Shown in pieces: positions 1 through 7,741 of a DNA stretch of 23,063 bases. Numbering within the stretch: position 1 is the stretch's first letter; every line of letters starts with the position of its first letter. A program made the position numbers and the translations under genes. Below the pieces are notes generated by a model. It ran no database searches and was not told the origin of the DNA. It worked only from the letters and a program-made list of their open reading frames with translations. The DNA is from Candidatus Latescibacterota bacterium (lineage in GTDB: Bacteria; Latescibacterota; UBA2968; UBA8231), in NCBI GenBank assembly GCA_022827165.1, contig JAJDTN010000096.1, positions 1 through 23,063 of the forward strand. Direction: 5' to 3'.

Positions 1-498
1 GTCCGGCTCCGGGTCGTGAGTGCGGGGGCTCTCGTAGCGCGGCGTGCGCAGGCCGACCTGCTGCGCCAGGCTCTGAAGCTCGCAGCGGCCGTTGGCCGTG
101 CAGTCGAGGCATTCCAGGGGGTGGTCGGAGACGATGAGCTCGGTGATGTTGCGGCGCAGGCGGGTGATCAGCGGCGAGGAGGTCCGGTAGCGGGCGCCGT
201 CGGCGACCGGCGTGTGGCAGGCGGCCACGGGCTTGCGGCCCTCGTGCTCGACGAGGCAGGTGCGGCAGGCGCCGTACGGCTTCATGCGGTCGGAGTAGCA
301 CAGGGTGGGGACCGACTTGCCCAGGGCCTGGATCGCCTCGAGGACGGTGCTGCCCTCGTCGACGCGCAGCGGCTGTCCGTCGATGGTGACGGAGAGCTGC
401 GCCGGCCTCGGCTCCACCGCCTTGGCCCGCTCCGCCGGGATCGCCTGCCCGACCTCGACGGGGCTCCTCGTGTCCTGCTCCAGCACAACTGTCGACAT
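1..498 (-). CDS. NuoG/FdhA-like iron-sulfur subunit, N-terminal part (partial)
   Basis: This gene starts at an ATG at 498 and runs off the left edge, giving 166 codons without a stop. After a leader of about 33 residues comes a [2Fe-2S] ferredoxin domain with cysteines in the contexts TLCYSD, GACRTCLV and AACHTP. It is followed by the NuoG-type His-Cys cluster motif DHPLECLDC..NGRCELQ (H-x3-C-x2-C-x5-C). This arrangement is the N-terminus of NAD-dependent formate dehydrogenase alpha subunits, NuoG, and HoxU/HndD-type hydrogenase subunits, which pass electrons between the catalytic centre and a NuoF-like flavoprotein. The upstream NuoE-NuoF fusion gene ends 19 bp away on the same strand, so they form an operon. 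Formate dehydrogenase alpha is my preferred reading from this gene order, but the molybdopterin or H-cluster domain that would decide lies outside the window. Confidence 0.85.
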   Translation of the reverse strand, partial: MSTVVLEQDTRSPVEVGQAIPAERAKAVEPRPAQLSVTIDGQPLRVDEGSTVLEAIQALGKSVPTLCYSDRMKPYGACRTCLVEHEGRKPVAACHTPVADGARYRTSSPLITRLRRNITELIVSDHPLECLDCTANGRCELQSLAQQVGLRTPRYESPRTHDPEPD

Positions 499-517
499 GG
501 CTTGTCTGCCTCTGCTG

Positions 518-2260
518 TCAGCCCGCCGGCTCGCGGCGGTAGCGGTTCAGCTCCGCGGGGAAGTGCTCCACGAGGGACTCGATCGGCGCCGGCGTCAGGC
601 CTCCCATGGCGCACAGGCTGCCGTATTTCATGGTCTCGCAGAGGTCGCCGAGCAGCTCGAGCCGCCGGTCGGTGACGCCGTCCGCCATCATCTGGTCGAA
701 CAGCTCGGTGCCGCGCACGGCGCCGATGCGGCAGGGAAAGCACTTGCCGCAGCTCTCCACGGCGCAGAAGTGGAACAGGCCGCGGCCGATCTTCACGAGG
801 TCGTCCTCCTGCGAGTAGACGACGATGCCGCCGTGGCCCAGAAGGGCGCCCGCGGCGGCCATGGCCTCGAACTCCAGGGGCGTGTCGAGGAGCGGCTCCG
901 GCAGCAGGCCGCCGAGGGGGCCGCCCACCTGCACGGCCTTGAATACCTGCCCGCCGGCCATTCCCCCGGCCTTGTCGAAGATGACCTCGCGCAGGGTGGT
1001 GCCCAGCTCGACCTCGTAGAGCCCGGGCCGCTGCACGCGCGAGTTGAGGCTCAGGAGCTTGGTTCCGCGCGAGCTCTCGCTGCCGAGGGCCGCGTAGGCC
1101 GCGCCGCCGTGCTCGACGATCCAGGGGAGGTTGTGGATCGTCTCCACGTTGTTGACCGCCGTCGGGCAGCGCCAGAGGCCCTCCTGGGCCGGGAAGGGCG
1201 GCCTCGTGCCGACCAGCGCCGGCAGGCCCTCCAGCGAGCGCAGGAGGCTCGTCTCCTCGCCGCAGATGTAGGCCCCCTGGCCTCGCACCACGGTGATCTC
1301 GCAACTGTCCAGGAGACCGGCGGCGCGGGCCTCGGCGACGGCCCCCTCGAGGATGGCCCGCGCCCGGGGGTACTCGAAGCGGGCGTAGATCCAGGCGTGT
1401 TGGGCGCCGGTGGCGTAGGCGGCCAGCAGCACGCCCTCGATCTGGGTGTGGGGGTCGCGCTCGATCAGCTCCTTGTCGATGTAGGCCCCGGCGTCGCCCT
1501 CGTCGAAGTTGACGACCACGAAGCGGCGCCCCGAGCCGTCCGGGGCCTCGCTGTCGGCCACCGTCTGCAGCTTGACCCCGGCCGGGAACCCGGCGCCGCC
1601 TCGCCCGCGCAGCTGGCTGGCCTTGACCTCGTCGATCACCTGTTGGGGCGTCATGGAGGCGAGGGCCTTCTCCAGTCCCGAGTAGATGCCGCGGGCCTTC
1701 GCCTGCTCCAGGCCGAGGACCTCGTGCCCGGCGTGGCGCAACAGCACGCAGGGCTCGCCCGCGGCGGGCGGGTAGATGGCGTTGACCGGTTCCTGGAGGC
1801 GGTGCACCCCGGCGCCGCGGACGTGGTCGAGGACATCTTCCACGGAACCGTTGCCGGCGAGAGAAAGGGGCTCGCCGTCGACCATGGCGTTGGGCCCCAG
1901 TCCGCAGTAGCCGAGACAGGCCACGTGCTCGAGGCGGGCCCCCTCGGGTGAAACCTCTCCGGCCTCTACGCCGAGTGCGTCCTCGCAGCGGGAGAGGAGG
2001 GCGTCGCAGCCGGCGGCGCGGCAGGCTTCGCCGATACAGATCTTCAGGGAATGCTCGGCCGGCCGGTCCTGGCCGAGCTCGTCGTAGAACTTGGCCGTGG
2101 CGCGCACGTGGGATGGCGGCAGGTTGTGGTCCCGGGCCAGCCGCAGGATGTCGTCGTCGGTGACCGCCCCCTGGCTCTCGTGGATCCGGGCCAGCTCGTC
2201 GTAGACGGTCCGGCCCTCACCGAGAAACTTGCTCTGCAGGGCGATGAGGTTGCGCGACAT
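518..2260 (-). CDS. NAD(P)H dehydrogenase / formate dehydrogenase diaphorase subunit, NuoE-NuoF fusion
   Basis: This 580-aa protein fuses two subunits that are often separate. Residues 1-150 are a complete NuoE domain: a helical bundle, then a thioredoxin-like [2Fe-2S] domain with C75, C80, C115 and C119 (CIGEAC and CLGYC). Residues 160-580 are NuoF: FMN/NADH site GRGGAGFP at 219-226, the acidic NFDEGDAG segment near 251-258, GAYICGEETSLL near 329-340, and a [4Fe-4S] site formed by ESCGKCFPCR (C504, C507, C510) with C550. It would transfer electrons between NAD(P)H and the NuoG/FdhA-like partner encoded 19 bp downstream. No extra C-terminal 2x[4Fe-4S] ferredoxin domain is present, which favours an FdsB/NuoF-like protein over HndC-like hydrogenase subunits. 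The sequence before the ATG (CCCTCCCC) has no Shine-Dalgarno match, so initiation may be weak or leaderless. Confidence 0.92.
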   Translation of the reverse strand: MSRNLIALQSKFLGEGRTVYDELARIHESQGAVTDDDILRLARDHNLPPSHVRATAKFYDELGQDRPAEHSLKICIGEACRAAGCDALLSRCEDALGVEAGEVSPEGARLEHVACLGYCGLGPNAMVDGEPLSLAGNGSVEDVLDHVRGAGVHRLQEPVNAIYPPAAGEPCVLLRHAGHEVLGLEQAKARGIYSGLEKALASMTPQQVIDEVKASQLRGRGGAGFPAGVKLQTVADSEAPDGSGRRFVVVNFDEGDAGAYIDKELIERDPHTQIEGVLLAAYATGAQHAWIYARFEYPRARAILEGAVAEARAAGLLDSCEITVVRGQGAYICGEETSLLRSLEGLPALVGTRPPFPAQEGLWRCPTAVNNVETIHNLPWIVEHGGAAYAALGSESSRGTKLLSLNSRVQRPGLYEVELGTTLREVIFDKAGGMAGGQVFKAVQVGGPLGGLLPEPLLDTPLEFEAMAAAGALLGHGGIVVYSQEDDLVKIGRGLFHFCAVESCGKCFPCRIGAVRGTELFDQMMADGVTDRRLELLGDLCETMKYGSLCAMGGLTPAPIESLVEHFPAELNRYRREPAG

Positions 2261-2329
2261 GGGGAGGGGAAAGCCGGCGGGGTTTGGGAAAGAGCGCCGG
2301 GTCGGGGAACTCCGGCGTGGCTCTCTTGC

Positions 2330-2360
2330 GTATCCGTAAACTAATAATGGATTTATGGAC
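2330..2360 (-). promoter_or_regulatory. AT-rich island, possible promoter of the dehydrogenase operon
   Basis: About 70-100 bp upstream of the NuoE-NuoF start there is a short AT-rich stretch with minus-strand TATTAG and ATAAAT elements, in an otherwise very GC-rich region. It is the only obvious promoter-like composition in the 183-bp gap. No convincing -35 partner is seen, so this is a compositional call. Confidence 0.3.
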
Positions 2361-2413
2361 GTGAAAGAGGCCCCCGCGCCGCATCGGCGGCCTCGTGCGG
2401 AGCGTCCTGGCCC

Positions 2414-2428
2414 GGGTCCCCCGGACCC
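2414..2428 (-). terminator. hairpin downstream of the AbiEii-like gene
   Basis: A perfect 6-bp inverted repeat, GGGTCC/GGACCC with a 3-base loop, lies 15 bp past the stop of the AbiEii-like gene. No T-tract follows on the minus strand, so if it terminates transcription it is not a classical intrinsic terminator. Confidence 0.35.
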
Positions 2429-2443
2429 TGAGGCGCGGCGAGT

Positions 2444-3259
2444 CTACTCCGGAAGGATACGCGGATACGCTCCCTGGACGCGCCCGCGGTGGTAGCACAG
2501 GCCACCAGCCGCGACGGCTCTCCGCAGGTCCTCCAGCGTGCCCCGGAACAGGCGCAGGCCGTGGTCGAGCACGCACGTGCCGGCGCCCTCGGCGGGCAAG
2601 GCATCCATCACCAGTTCGGCTTCGTCGGCGGCGGCGCGCCACTTGCGGGCCAGCAGCGCCGCGTCGGGCGGGTCTCCCTCGAAGGACAGCTCCGACAGCT
2701 CGTCCCCGGTGTAGCGGGCCGAGCGGCGGGCGTGGTTCAGAATGGCGCCGGGTCCGAAGCCCGGGTCCTTGCCGCAGGCGCCCCAAAGCAGGAGTCCGAG
2801 GTGCTGCACGCGCTCGTGGGCGGAGATGACGTCGACCCAGTCGCGCGCCTCGAGTCTCCCGACCATGGCCAGGACCTTGTTGGTGGCCAGGTCGTACGGG
2901 TGGAGGGTCAGGCCGAAGTCTTCATGCTCGACGAGGGGAAAGAACCGGTAGGCGCTGTCGCGCGCCCACTGCAGGCGCAGGCGGGCCTCGCCGCTGCCCA
3001 CGACGGCCTCGATGAAGGCCGGCCGGTCGCGCAGGATCTCCAGATGGAACCCTTCATCCTGCAGAAGGCGTCGGTCCCTGTCCCAAGTGACAAGCAGTGC
3101 CTCGTCACTGTCGTGAAACAGGTCGAGGTCGTCGGACAGGCGGGGCGCCTCGATCACCTCGTTGAGAGCGGCCCCGCCGGCGACATAGCTGTCGCCGCGG
3201 CTCTTCCGACTGTGAGCTAGGAGCCGGCAGACGCGGCGTTGGAATCCCGTGAGAGCCAC
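2444..3259 (-). CDS. AbiEii-type nucleotidyl transferase (putative toxin)
   Basis: The 271-aa protein has the nucleotidyltransferase signature of the AbiEii/AbiGii toxin family. GGAALN at 28-33 is followed by LSDDLDLF at 41-48 with the metal-binding D44-x-D46, then a second conserved block at 121-143 (D123, K128, R139-D140, D143). Known family members are type IV toxins that transfer nucleotides and are neutralised by an AbiEi-type antitoxin; some members are of unknown role. The GTG start is supported by an AGGAGG Shine-Dalgarno 8 bp upstream. The gene overlaps the small upstream gene by 43 bp, so the two are co-transcribed and probably translationally coupled. No AbiEi-like winged-helix protein is visible, so the toxin role is inferred from family and gene arrangement only. 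Confidence 0.8.
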   Translation of the reverse strand: MALTGFQRRVCRLLAHSRKSRGDSYVAGGAALNEVIEAPRLSDDLDLFHDSDEALLVTWDRDRRLLQDEGFHLEILRDRPAFIEAVVGSGEARLRLQWARDSAYRFFPLVEHEDFGLTLHPYDLATNKVLAMVGRLEARDWVDVISAHERVQHLGLLLWGACGKDPGFGPGAILNHARRSARYTGDELSELSFEGDPPDAALLARKWRAAADEAELVMDALPAEGAGTCVLDHGLRLFRGTLEDLRRAVAAGGLCYHRGRVQGAYPRILPE

Positions 3260-3456
3260 TCGCGCAGCCTCCTCGCCTCCACGTACGCCTCTCGGGAGCC
3301 TGTCCGCTCGATCCGCCGGATGGCACGGATCAACTCATCCGTGCTGGCGGGTTCGTGGCCATCCCTGACAAACCAGAGGGACCCGCTGCGGTGATGGCGA
3401 ATGAACTCGAGGGCGGCGTCACGAGCCATGGAGCTGTCGGGCAGGGACTCGGCCAT
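3217..3456 (-). CDS. small protein of unknown family, candidate partner of the AbiEii-like protein
   Basis: I do not recognise this 79-aa protein. I chose the ATG at 3456 because GGAG lies 6 bp upstream; the same frame extends to 3510 without a ribosome site. It is hydrophilic and probably mostly helical. An aromatic patch (GSLWFVRDG) is followed by a helix-rich arginine/glutamate segment (ELIRAIRRIERT, AYVEARRLREWL). Its 3' end overlaps the start of the AbiEii-like gene by 43 bp, the organisation typical of antitoxin-first toxin-antitoxin operons. It is far shorter than AbiEi (about 200 aa), so an antitoxin role is a hypothesis from position only. The 142-bp region between its start and the next gene holds only a weak 6-bp hairpin at 3521-3537. 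Confidence 0.65.
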   Translation of the reverse strand: MAESLPDSSMARDAALEFIRHHRSGSLWFVRDGHEPASTDELIRAIRRIERTGSREAYVEARRLREWLSRDSNAASAGS

Positions 3457-3598
3457 GATCGTCTCCGGTCGCGGCGAAGGTAAGGAGGGTTCGCGACGGG
3501 GACAATCCAACCGTGGGACCGTCCGATGTGCTCGGACAACTGCGGCCTCTGGCCTCGTTTCCGCCGCCTGGAGTGCCGCTGCCCGTGGCTCCCGTCCT

Positions 3599-4624
3599 TC
3601 AACTCCCTTGGGAGATCAGCCGCTCCATCACGGCGCGGTCGAAGTTCTCGGCCTGCACCTCGATGCCGTCGCCGTCCGGGTGGCACTGGTCCTCGGCGTA
3701 GCGGGCGATCAGGTCGAGGTCGAAGACCTCCAGCCCGTCGACGTAGAGCAGGTTGGCGTCGCCCAGGCCGGTGAGCCGGCGATGGACATCCTCCATGTCG
3801 CGGCGCATCGCCGAGATCGTGTAGCCGGCGGCGTTGGGGTCGGTCTCGCGCGGCGGGTAGCCGATGGGAGAGACCAGCGCCAGCGGCGTGTCCGGGTGCT
3901 TCTGGCGGATGATCTGCACCAGCGCCACGATCGCCCCCGGGTAGGTGCGCCCCGCCAGGGTCGGCGCGTTGATGGTGTTGATACCGAGCTTGAGGCTGAT
4001 GTAGTCGGCGGGCCGATCGGCGATCACCATGCCCACCATGGCGTCGAGGTGGCACTGGCCGCCGAAGCCGAGGCTGGTGAGATGGAGATTCCGGCGCCGG
4101 GCGACGATGGCCGGCCAGGTGCGCGCCGGGCTGTGGGCTCGCACGCAATGGGTGAGGGAGCTGCCGTAGGTCACCCAGCGCGGCCGGTCGTCCGCCGCCG
4201 CCGCGCAGGGAGCGTCCGCCTCGAGGCCGGTGAGGTGGACGGGGATCTCCTGCGACAGCCACAGCTCGACCATCTTCTCGCCCGCCGGCAGTCCTGCGAA
4301 CACCGCCTCCCCGGAACCGGGCGGAGCCGCGGCGGTGGCGATCAGCTCGCCGTCGATGGCCGCGTCGAAGTGGAAGGCCTCGCGGCCCTCGGCGGGAGCC
4401 GACATGGGCAGGGGCAGGAAGCTCAGGCGCAGCCGGCTCGCGGCGGTGGCCAAGCGCAGGCGCACGCCGCTGGCGGACTCGGCGCGGGCCATCAGATCCT
4501 CGCCCGGGGACGGGAACAGGGCCCGACGGGCGTGGGGCAGCCGCCACGGCTTGACCCAGCCCTCGCCGCGCTCCAACTCGACGTGGCCCTGGAACAGATC
4601 GTCGGTCAGCGGAATGGTGTGCAT
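3599..4624 (-). CDS. SGNH/GDSL-type hydrolase (putative esterase)
   Basis: This 341-aa protein has an N-terminal beta-rich accessory region (about 1-145) followed by an SGNH hydrolase domain. Block I is VTYGSSLTH (nucleophile S156), block II is the GFGGQ glycine near 186-190, block III is GIN at 214-216 with N216, and block V is DQCH with D312 and H315. The full catalytic set is therefore present, which supports an active ester or deacetylase-type hydrolase of unknown substrate. There is no signal peptide, so it should be cytoplasmic. The ATG at 4624 is preceded by GGGAG and lies 4 bp after the stop of the 589-aa upstream gene, so they form an operon and probably work on the same substrate. 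Confidence 0.85.
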   Translation of the reverse strand: MHTIPLTDDLFQGHVELERGEGWVKPWRLPHARRALFPSPGEDLMARAESASGVRLRLATAASRLRLSFLPLPMSAPAEGREAFHFDAAIDGELIATAAAPPGSGEAVFAGLPAGEKMVELWLSQEIPVHLTGLEADAPCAAAADDRPRWVTYGSSLTHCVRAHSPARTWPAIVARRRNLHLTSLGFGGQCHLDAMVGMVIADRPADYISLKLGINTINAPTLAGRTYPGAIVALVQIIRQKHPDTPLALVSPIGYPPRETDPNAAGYTISAMRRDMEDVHRRLTGLGDANLLYVDGLEVFDLDLIARYAEDQCHPDGDGIEVQAENFDRAVMERLISQGS

Positions 4625-4628
4625 GGGG

Positions 4629-6398
4629 CTATCGCTCCCAGGGAAAGGCGAAGGTCGGCTGCCGCGAGTACCTGCGCTGGGAGATGCACAGCCGGCCGCC
4701 GGCGCCGGGCGCCAGCCGCACGGTGAAGGACGATCCCTCCCCCGTAATATCGATCGGCGTGCCGTCGCCGGCGGTGACACTCTCGATCCGGTGCTCCCCG
4801 TAGGCGCCGCCCTGCACGACCACGTGGCGCTGGCGGACGGGATCGAGATTGACCAGCTGCACGCTGACCTCGCCGTCGCCCATGCCGTCCACCAGGGCCG
4901 CCACCTGCGGCGGCAGACCGGCCCGGCGCGCATCGGGGTCGAAGTAGCGCAAGCGGCAGTGCAGGGTGTGGCATGAGCGGCCCACGGGCAACCCCCCGAG
5001 CAACAGCTTCACCAGAGTGTCGGTGACCGCCGGGTTGAGGTGGTTCATGTCGTCGGAGAGCCGGGTGTCGATGCTGGATTCGTCCTCGGCGACGCCGCGC
5101 ATGCAGTTGCGGACCTGCTCCAGCACCGACTCCAGGGCCGCCTCCGGGAAGCCGGGCTCCTCCCCCGCCAGGTAGCGCACCCAGCCGTCGCCGGAGACCC
5201 GCTCGCGGTCGTCCTCCCTCTGCGACCAGAACCAGATCTCCTGCGCCCCGGGCGAGAACGGCTGCGGCCGGAAGTCGTACCAGCCGTCGTCGCCGTGCAT
5301 GTGGGGATACACGGTCTGCCCGTCCTCCTCCTTCGCATTCTCGTTGACCTTGTCGAGGACGCCGCGCCAGGTGTCGACGTATGTCTGCTGCCCGGTGAGC
5401 AGCAGGCCGTGGGCGAAGCCGAAGTGGGGGCGCGAGTAGCAGGCGGGGCGGTGGGCCGCGGCCCCCGTCTGGGGCACGGTGACGGTAAACCCCCAGCCGT
5501 AGCATCCGCCCCACCAGCGGCCCCCCGCGGCGCCTCCGATGGTGCCGTCCAGGCCGATGTTGGAGGGGATGATGCCGCCGTTGTCTTCGGTGCGCTGCAC
5601 CCAGGCGTCGACGTAGTCGACGACGTGGCCGCGGTAGCGGTCGTCACCGGTGATCAGGTAGGCCACCAGCCCCGGGTGCGTGGCCTCCAGGTTCAGCGGA
5701 TTGTCGCCGACCACGTCGGTGTACTCCTCGAAGTGGGCGAGCATCTCGGCGAAGTTGCGCTCGCCGTGGCCGAGGCGGAAGCGTCCCTCGATCTCGATCG
5801 GATCGCCGGCCCAGTCGAGGGCCGTGGCCTTGCGCAGGAGAGGCCCGCGGCTGCCGTTGAACATGGAGCGCACGATGCGGTGATCGGGGTCGTAGTTCGG
5901 GGCGGTCTCGTCGGTGCCGTCGTACATGGCGGCCCAGCGTCGGAGGCGGCGTTCGTAGGCCGGGTCCCAGGGGTCGCACAAGCCGTAGAGGAAATAGGCG
6001 GAGTAGCCTTCGCCGTGGTGGAACCAGTCGAGGGAGACGGGGAACTCCTTGTAGTACATGCCGTCGCGGGCCATGGGCACCTCGACGGTCCGGGCTTCCG
6101 TGTACTGGCGCAGGTGGCCCTCGAAGCCGGTGCGGAACATGTCGAGCAGGTCGCCGGCTCCGCCGAGAGCGTACAGGGTGGTCCAGTTGAGCTGGTTCTC
6201 GGCGGCGTCGTCCGGTCCGTCGTCCCCGCCCCAGCGGGGCACCGCGAGGAGATAGCCGGAGTGAGGATCGAAGTACTTGGCGAAGAAGTCGCGGCAGGCC
6301 GACGACTGGGCGTCGAGGATGTGACGCTGGAGCAGCGCCCAGCGGGGCGGCGGCAGGGGGTCGTCGAGGCTGAGCAGGGGTTCGTGTCGTGAGGGCAT
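4629..6398 (-). CDS. conserved protein of unknown function, possible alpha/alpha-toroid carbohydrate-active enzyme
   Basis: I do not recognise the family of this 589-aa protein. Most of it (about 20-480) looks like a helical barrel rich in Trp, Tyr, His and Asp, as in alpha/alpha-toroid polysaccharide lyases or glycosidases. Notable segments are DWFHHGEGYSAYF near 124-136, NLEATHPGLVAYL near 236-248, and a glycine/tryptophan-rich loop at 286-303 (GTIGGAAGGRWWGGCYGW). Residues about 505-589 look like a C-terminal beta-sandwich. There is no signal peptide. The ATG at 6398 has AAAGGA 6 bp upstream. It overlaps nothing, but its stop is 4 bp from the SGNH hydrolase start. An amidohydrolase-2 gene diverges from the same 182-bp promoter region. 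Polysaccharide or uronate processing is a guess from fold impression and neighbours. Confidence 0.75.
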   Translation of the reverse strand: MPSRHEPLLSLDDPLPPPRWALLQRHILDAQSSACRDFFAKYFDPHSGYLLAVPRWGGDDGPDDAAENQLNWTTLYALGGAGDLLDMFRTGFEGHLRQYTEARTVEVPMARDGMYYKEFPVSLDWFHHGEGYSAYFLYGLCDPWDPAYERRLRRWAAMYDGTDETAPNYDPDHRIVRSMFNGSRGPLLRKATALDWAGDPIEIEGRFRLGHGERNFAEMLAHFEEYTDVVGDNPLNLEATHPGLVAYLITGDDRYRGHVVDYVDAWVQRTEDNGGIIPSNIGLDGTIGGAAGGRWWGGCYGWGFTVTVPQTGAAAHRPACYSRPHFGFAHGLLLTGQQTYVDTWRGVLDKVNENAKEEDGQTVYPHMHGDDGWYDFRPQPFSPGAQEIWFWSQREDDRERVSGDGWVRYLAGEEPGFPEAALESVLEQVRNCMRGVAEDESSIDTRLSDDMNHLNPAVTDTLVKLLLGGLPVGRSCHTLHCRLRYFDPDARRAGLPPQVAALVDGMGDGEVSVQLVNLDPVRQRHVVVQGGAYGEHRIESVTAGDGTPIDITGEGSSFTVRLAPGAGGRLCISQRRYSRQPTFAFPWER

Positions 6399-6580
6399 GA
6401 CGGTCCTTTGGTGAGGCCGGAATGAAGGCCGGGAACAAGGGGCATGGCGGGGTTGCGTGCAAGAGGGTGGCCGTGGAGCCGCGGTGCAGCGCTCCGCTTG
6501 CGGAAGGCCGCCCCGGCGGGCGATGCTTGCGCCCGCGTCCCGGCGCGGCGCCGGAGTCGCTCATCCGAAGGATGGGGGCC

Positions 6581-7741
6581 ATGATCTACGACGGACACGC
6601 CTACTGCTTTCCCCCGCCGGCCCGCAACGGCGGCTTCGCGGACCCCGCCGAGTTCTGGCGGCACCTGCAGCTGTTCATGGCCCATGCCCGGCAGCAGCCC
6701 TGCTGGCGGCGCTCCGACCGGGCAGCGGCCGACGCCGCCGGCCTGGCCGACCCCGGCCGCCCCTGGCAGTTCGACGGTCTGCGGAACGCCGCCTTCCGCA
6801 CCGGCGACCACGGCCTGGTGGAGTGGACGGTGGACGGCGAGGACTACGTGAAGCAGGCCCTGCCGCCGTGGACGGTGGACTTCGCCTTCCCCGCCGACAG
6901 CCTGGTGGCGGAGATGGACTACGCCGGCGTCGACCGGGCCCTCCTGCACCGCACCCCCTACATGGGCCTGAGCGACGGCTGGATCGCCGACTGCTGCCGG
7001 CGCCATCCGGGGCGGATCCAGGGGCTGGTCCAGGTTCCCGAATGGTGGTTCCCCGCCAGGACGAATGACGCCCTCGGCAAGCTGGAACGCGGGATCCGCG
7101 ACCACGGCCTGTCAGGCCTGCAGTTCGCGCCCTTCCATCGGTCCCTCTACGACCTCTCCCCCGAGTGGACGGGGCCCGACTTCGACCCCTTGTGGCGCGC
7201 CGTGGCCGAGCTGGGGATTCCCGTGTTCTTCACCATCGGCGCCGCCGGAACGCCCGCCGCCTACCTCGACGAGTTGCGCGCTCTGCGCGGCTGGATGGAC
7301 CGCTTCCCCGACGTGGACGTGGTCATGACCCACGGCTTCCCCTGGCGGCTGTTCGCCGACGAGGACCGGCTCCACGTGCCGGACGAGGTCTACGAGGCGG
7401 CGCCCATCGGCCACCCGCGCTTCCATATCCAGATCCTCTTCGCCGTCTTCCTGCAGTCGCGCTGGGACTACCCCATGCCGCAGATGCGGCCCGTCCTGGA
7501 GACGATGGTGGAGCGCATCGGCGCCGACCGCATCATCTGGGGGACGGACATCCCCATCGTGCTCCTGCACTGGACCTACCGCCAGAGCCTGGACTACGTG
7601 AGGCGCTACTGCCCCTTCCTCGACGAGGCCGGGATGGCGGCGGTTCTGGGCGGCAACATGCAGCGGCTCCTGGGGCAGGACGGGACCGCGCCGACGGGTC
7701 CGGACACCCGCCTTGACGCGAAGAAGACGGCCGGATCGTGA
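6581..7741 (+). CDS. amidohydrolase-2 family protein with altered metal ligands
   Basis: This 386-aa TIM-barrel protein belongs to the amidohydrolase 2 (ACMSD-like) family, whose members hydrolyse or decarboxylate using a metal held by an HxH pair, two further histidines and an aspartate. The start at 6581 is chosen because AAGGA lies 8-10 bp upstream; the frame is open from 6422. The N-terminal motif is DGHAYC (D4, H6), so the second His of HxH is Tyr. The strand-5 position reads PVFFTIG without a His. VVMTHGFPW (H251) and WGTDIP (D323) are intact. The changed ligand set may reflect a family-specific mechanism or an inactive barrel. The gene diverges from the 589-aa/SGNH operon, suggesting a shared catabolic role. 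Confidence 0.85.
   Translation: MIYDGHAYCFPPPARNGGFADPAEFWRHLQLFMAHARQQPCWRRSDRAAADAAGLADPGRPWQFDGLRNAAFRTGDHGLVEWTVDGEDYVKQALPPWTVDFAFPADSLVAEMDYAGVDRALLHRTPYMGLSDGWIADCCRRHPGRIQGLVQVPEWWFPARTNDALGKLERGIRDHGLSGLQFAPFHRSLYDLSPEWTGPDFDPLWRAVAELGIPVFFTIGAAGTPAAYLDELRALRGWMDRFPDVDVVMTHGFPWRLFADEDRLHVPDEVYEAAPIGHPRFHIQILFAVFLQSRWDYPMPQMRPVLETMVERIGADRIIWGTDIPIVLLHWTYRQSLDYVRRYCPFLDEAGMAAVLGGNMQRLLGQDGTAPTGPDTRLDAKKTAGS

Noticed and set aside
2455..2470. Tandem 8-bp repeat GGATACGC in the AbiEii-like gene tail, with an inverted copy near 2329.
   Set aside because: It lies within coding sequence, is short, and the inverted copy is about 130 bp away; chance is sufficient.
3521..3537. 6-bp hairpin GTCCGA/TCGGAC between the SGNH gene and the small AbiEii partner.
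   Set aside because: Short stem, no T-tract, and far from either gene end; not strong enough for a terminator call.
6422..6580. N-terminal extension of the amidohydrolase frame.
   Set aside because: The extension is Arg/Gly-rich without family similarity, and a good ribosome site precedes the ATG at 6581.
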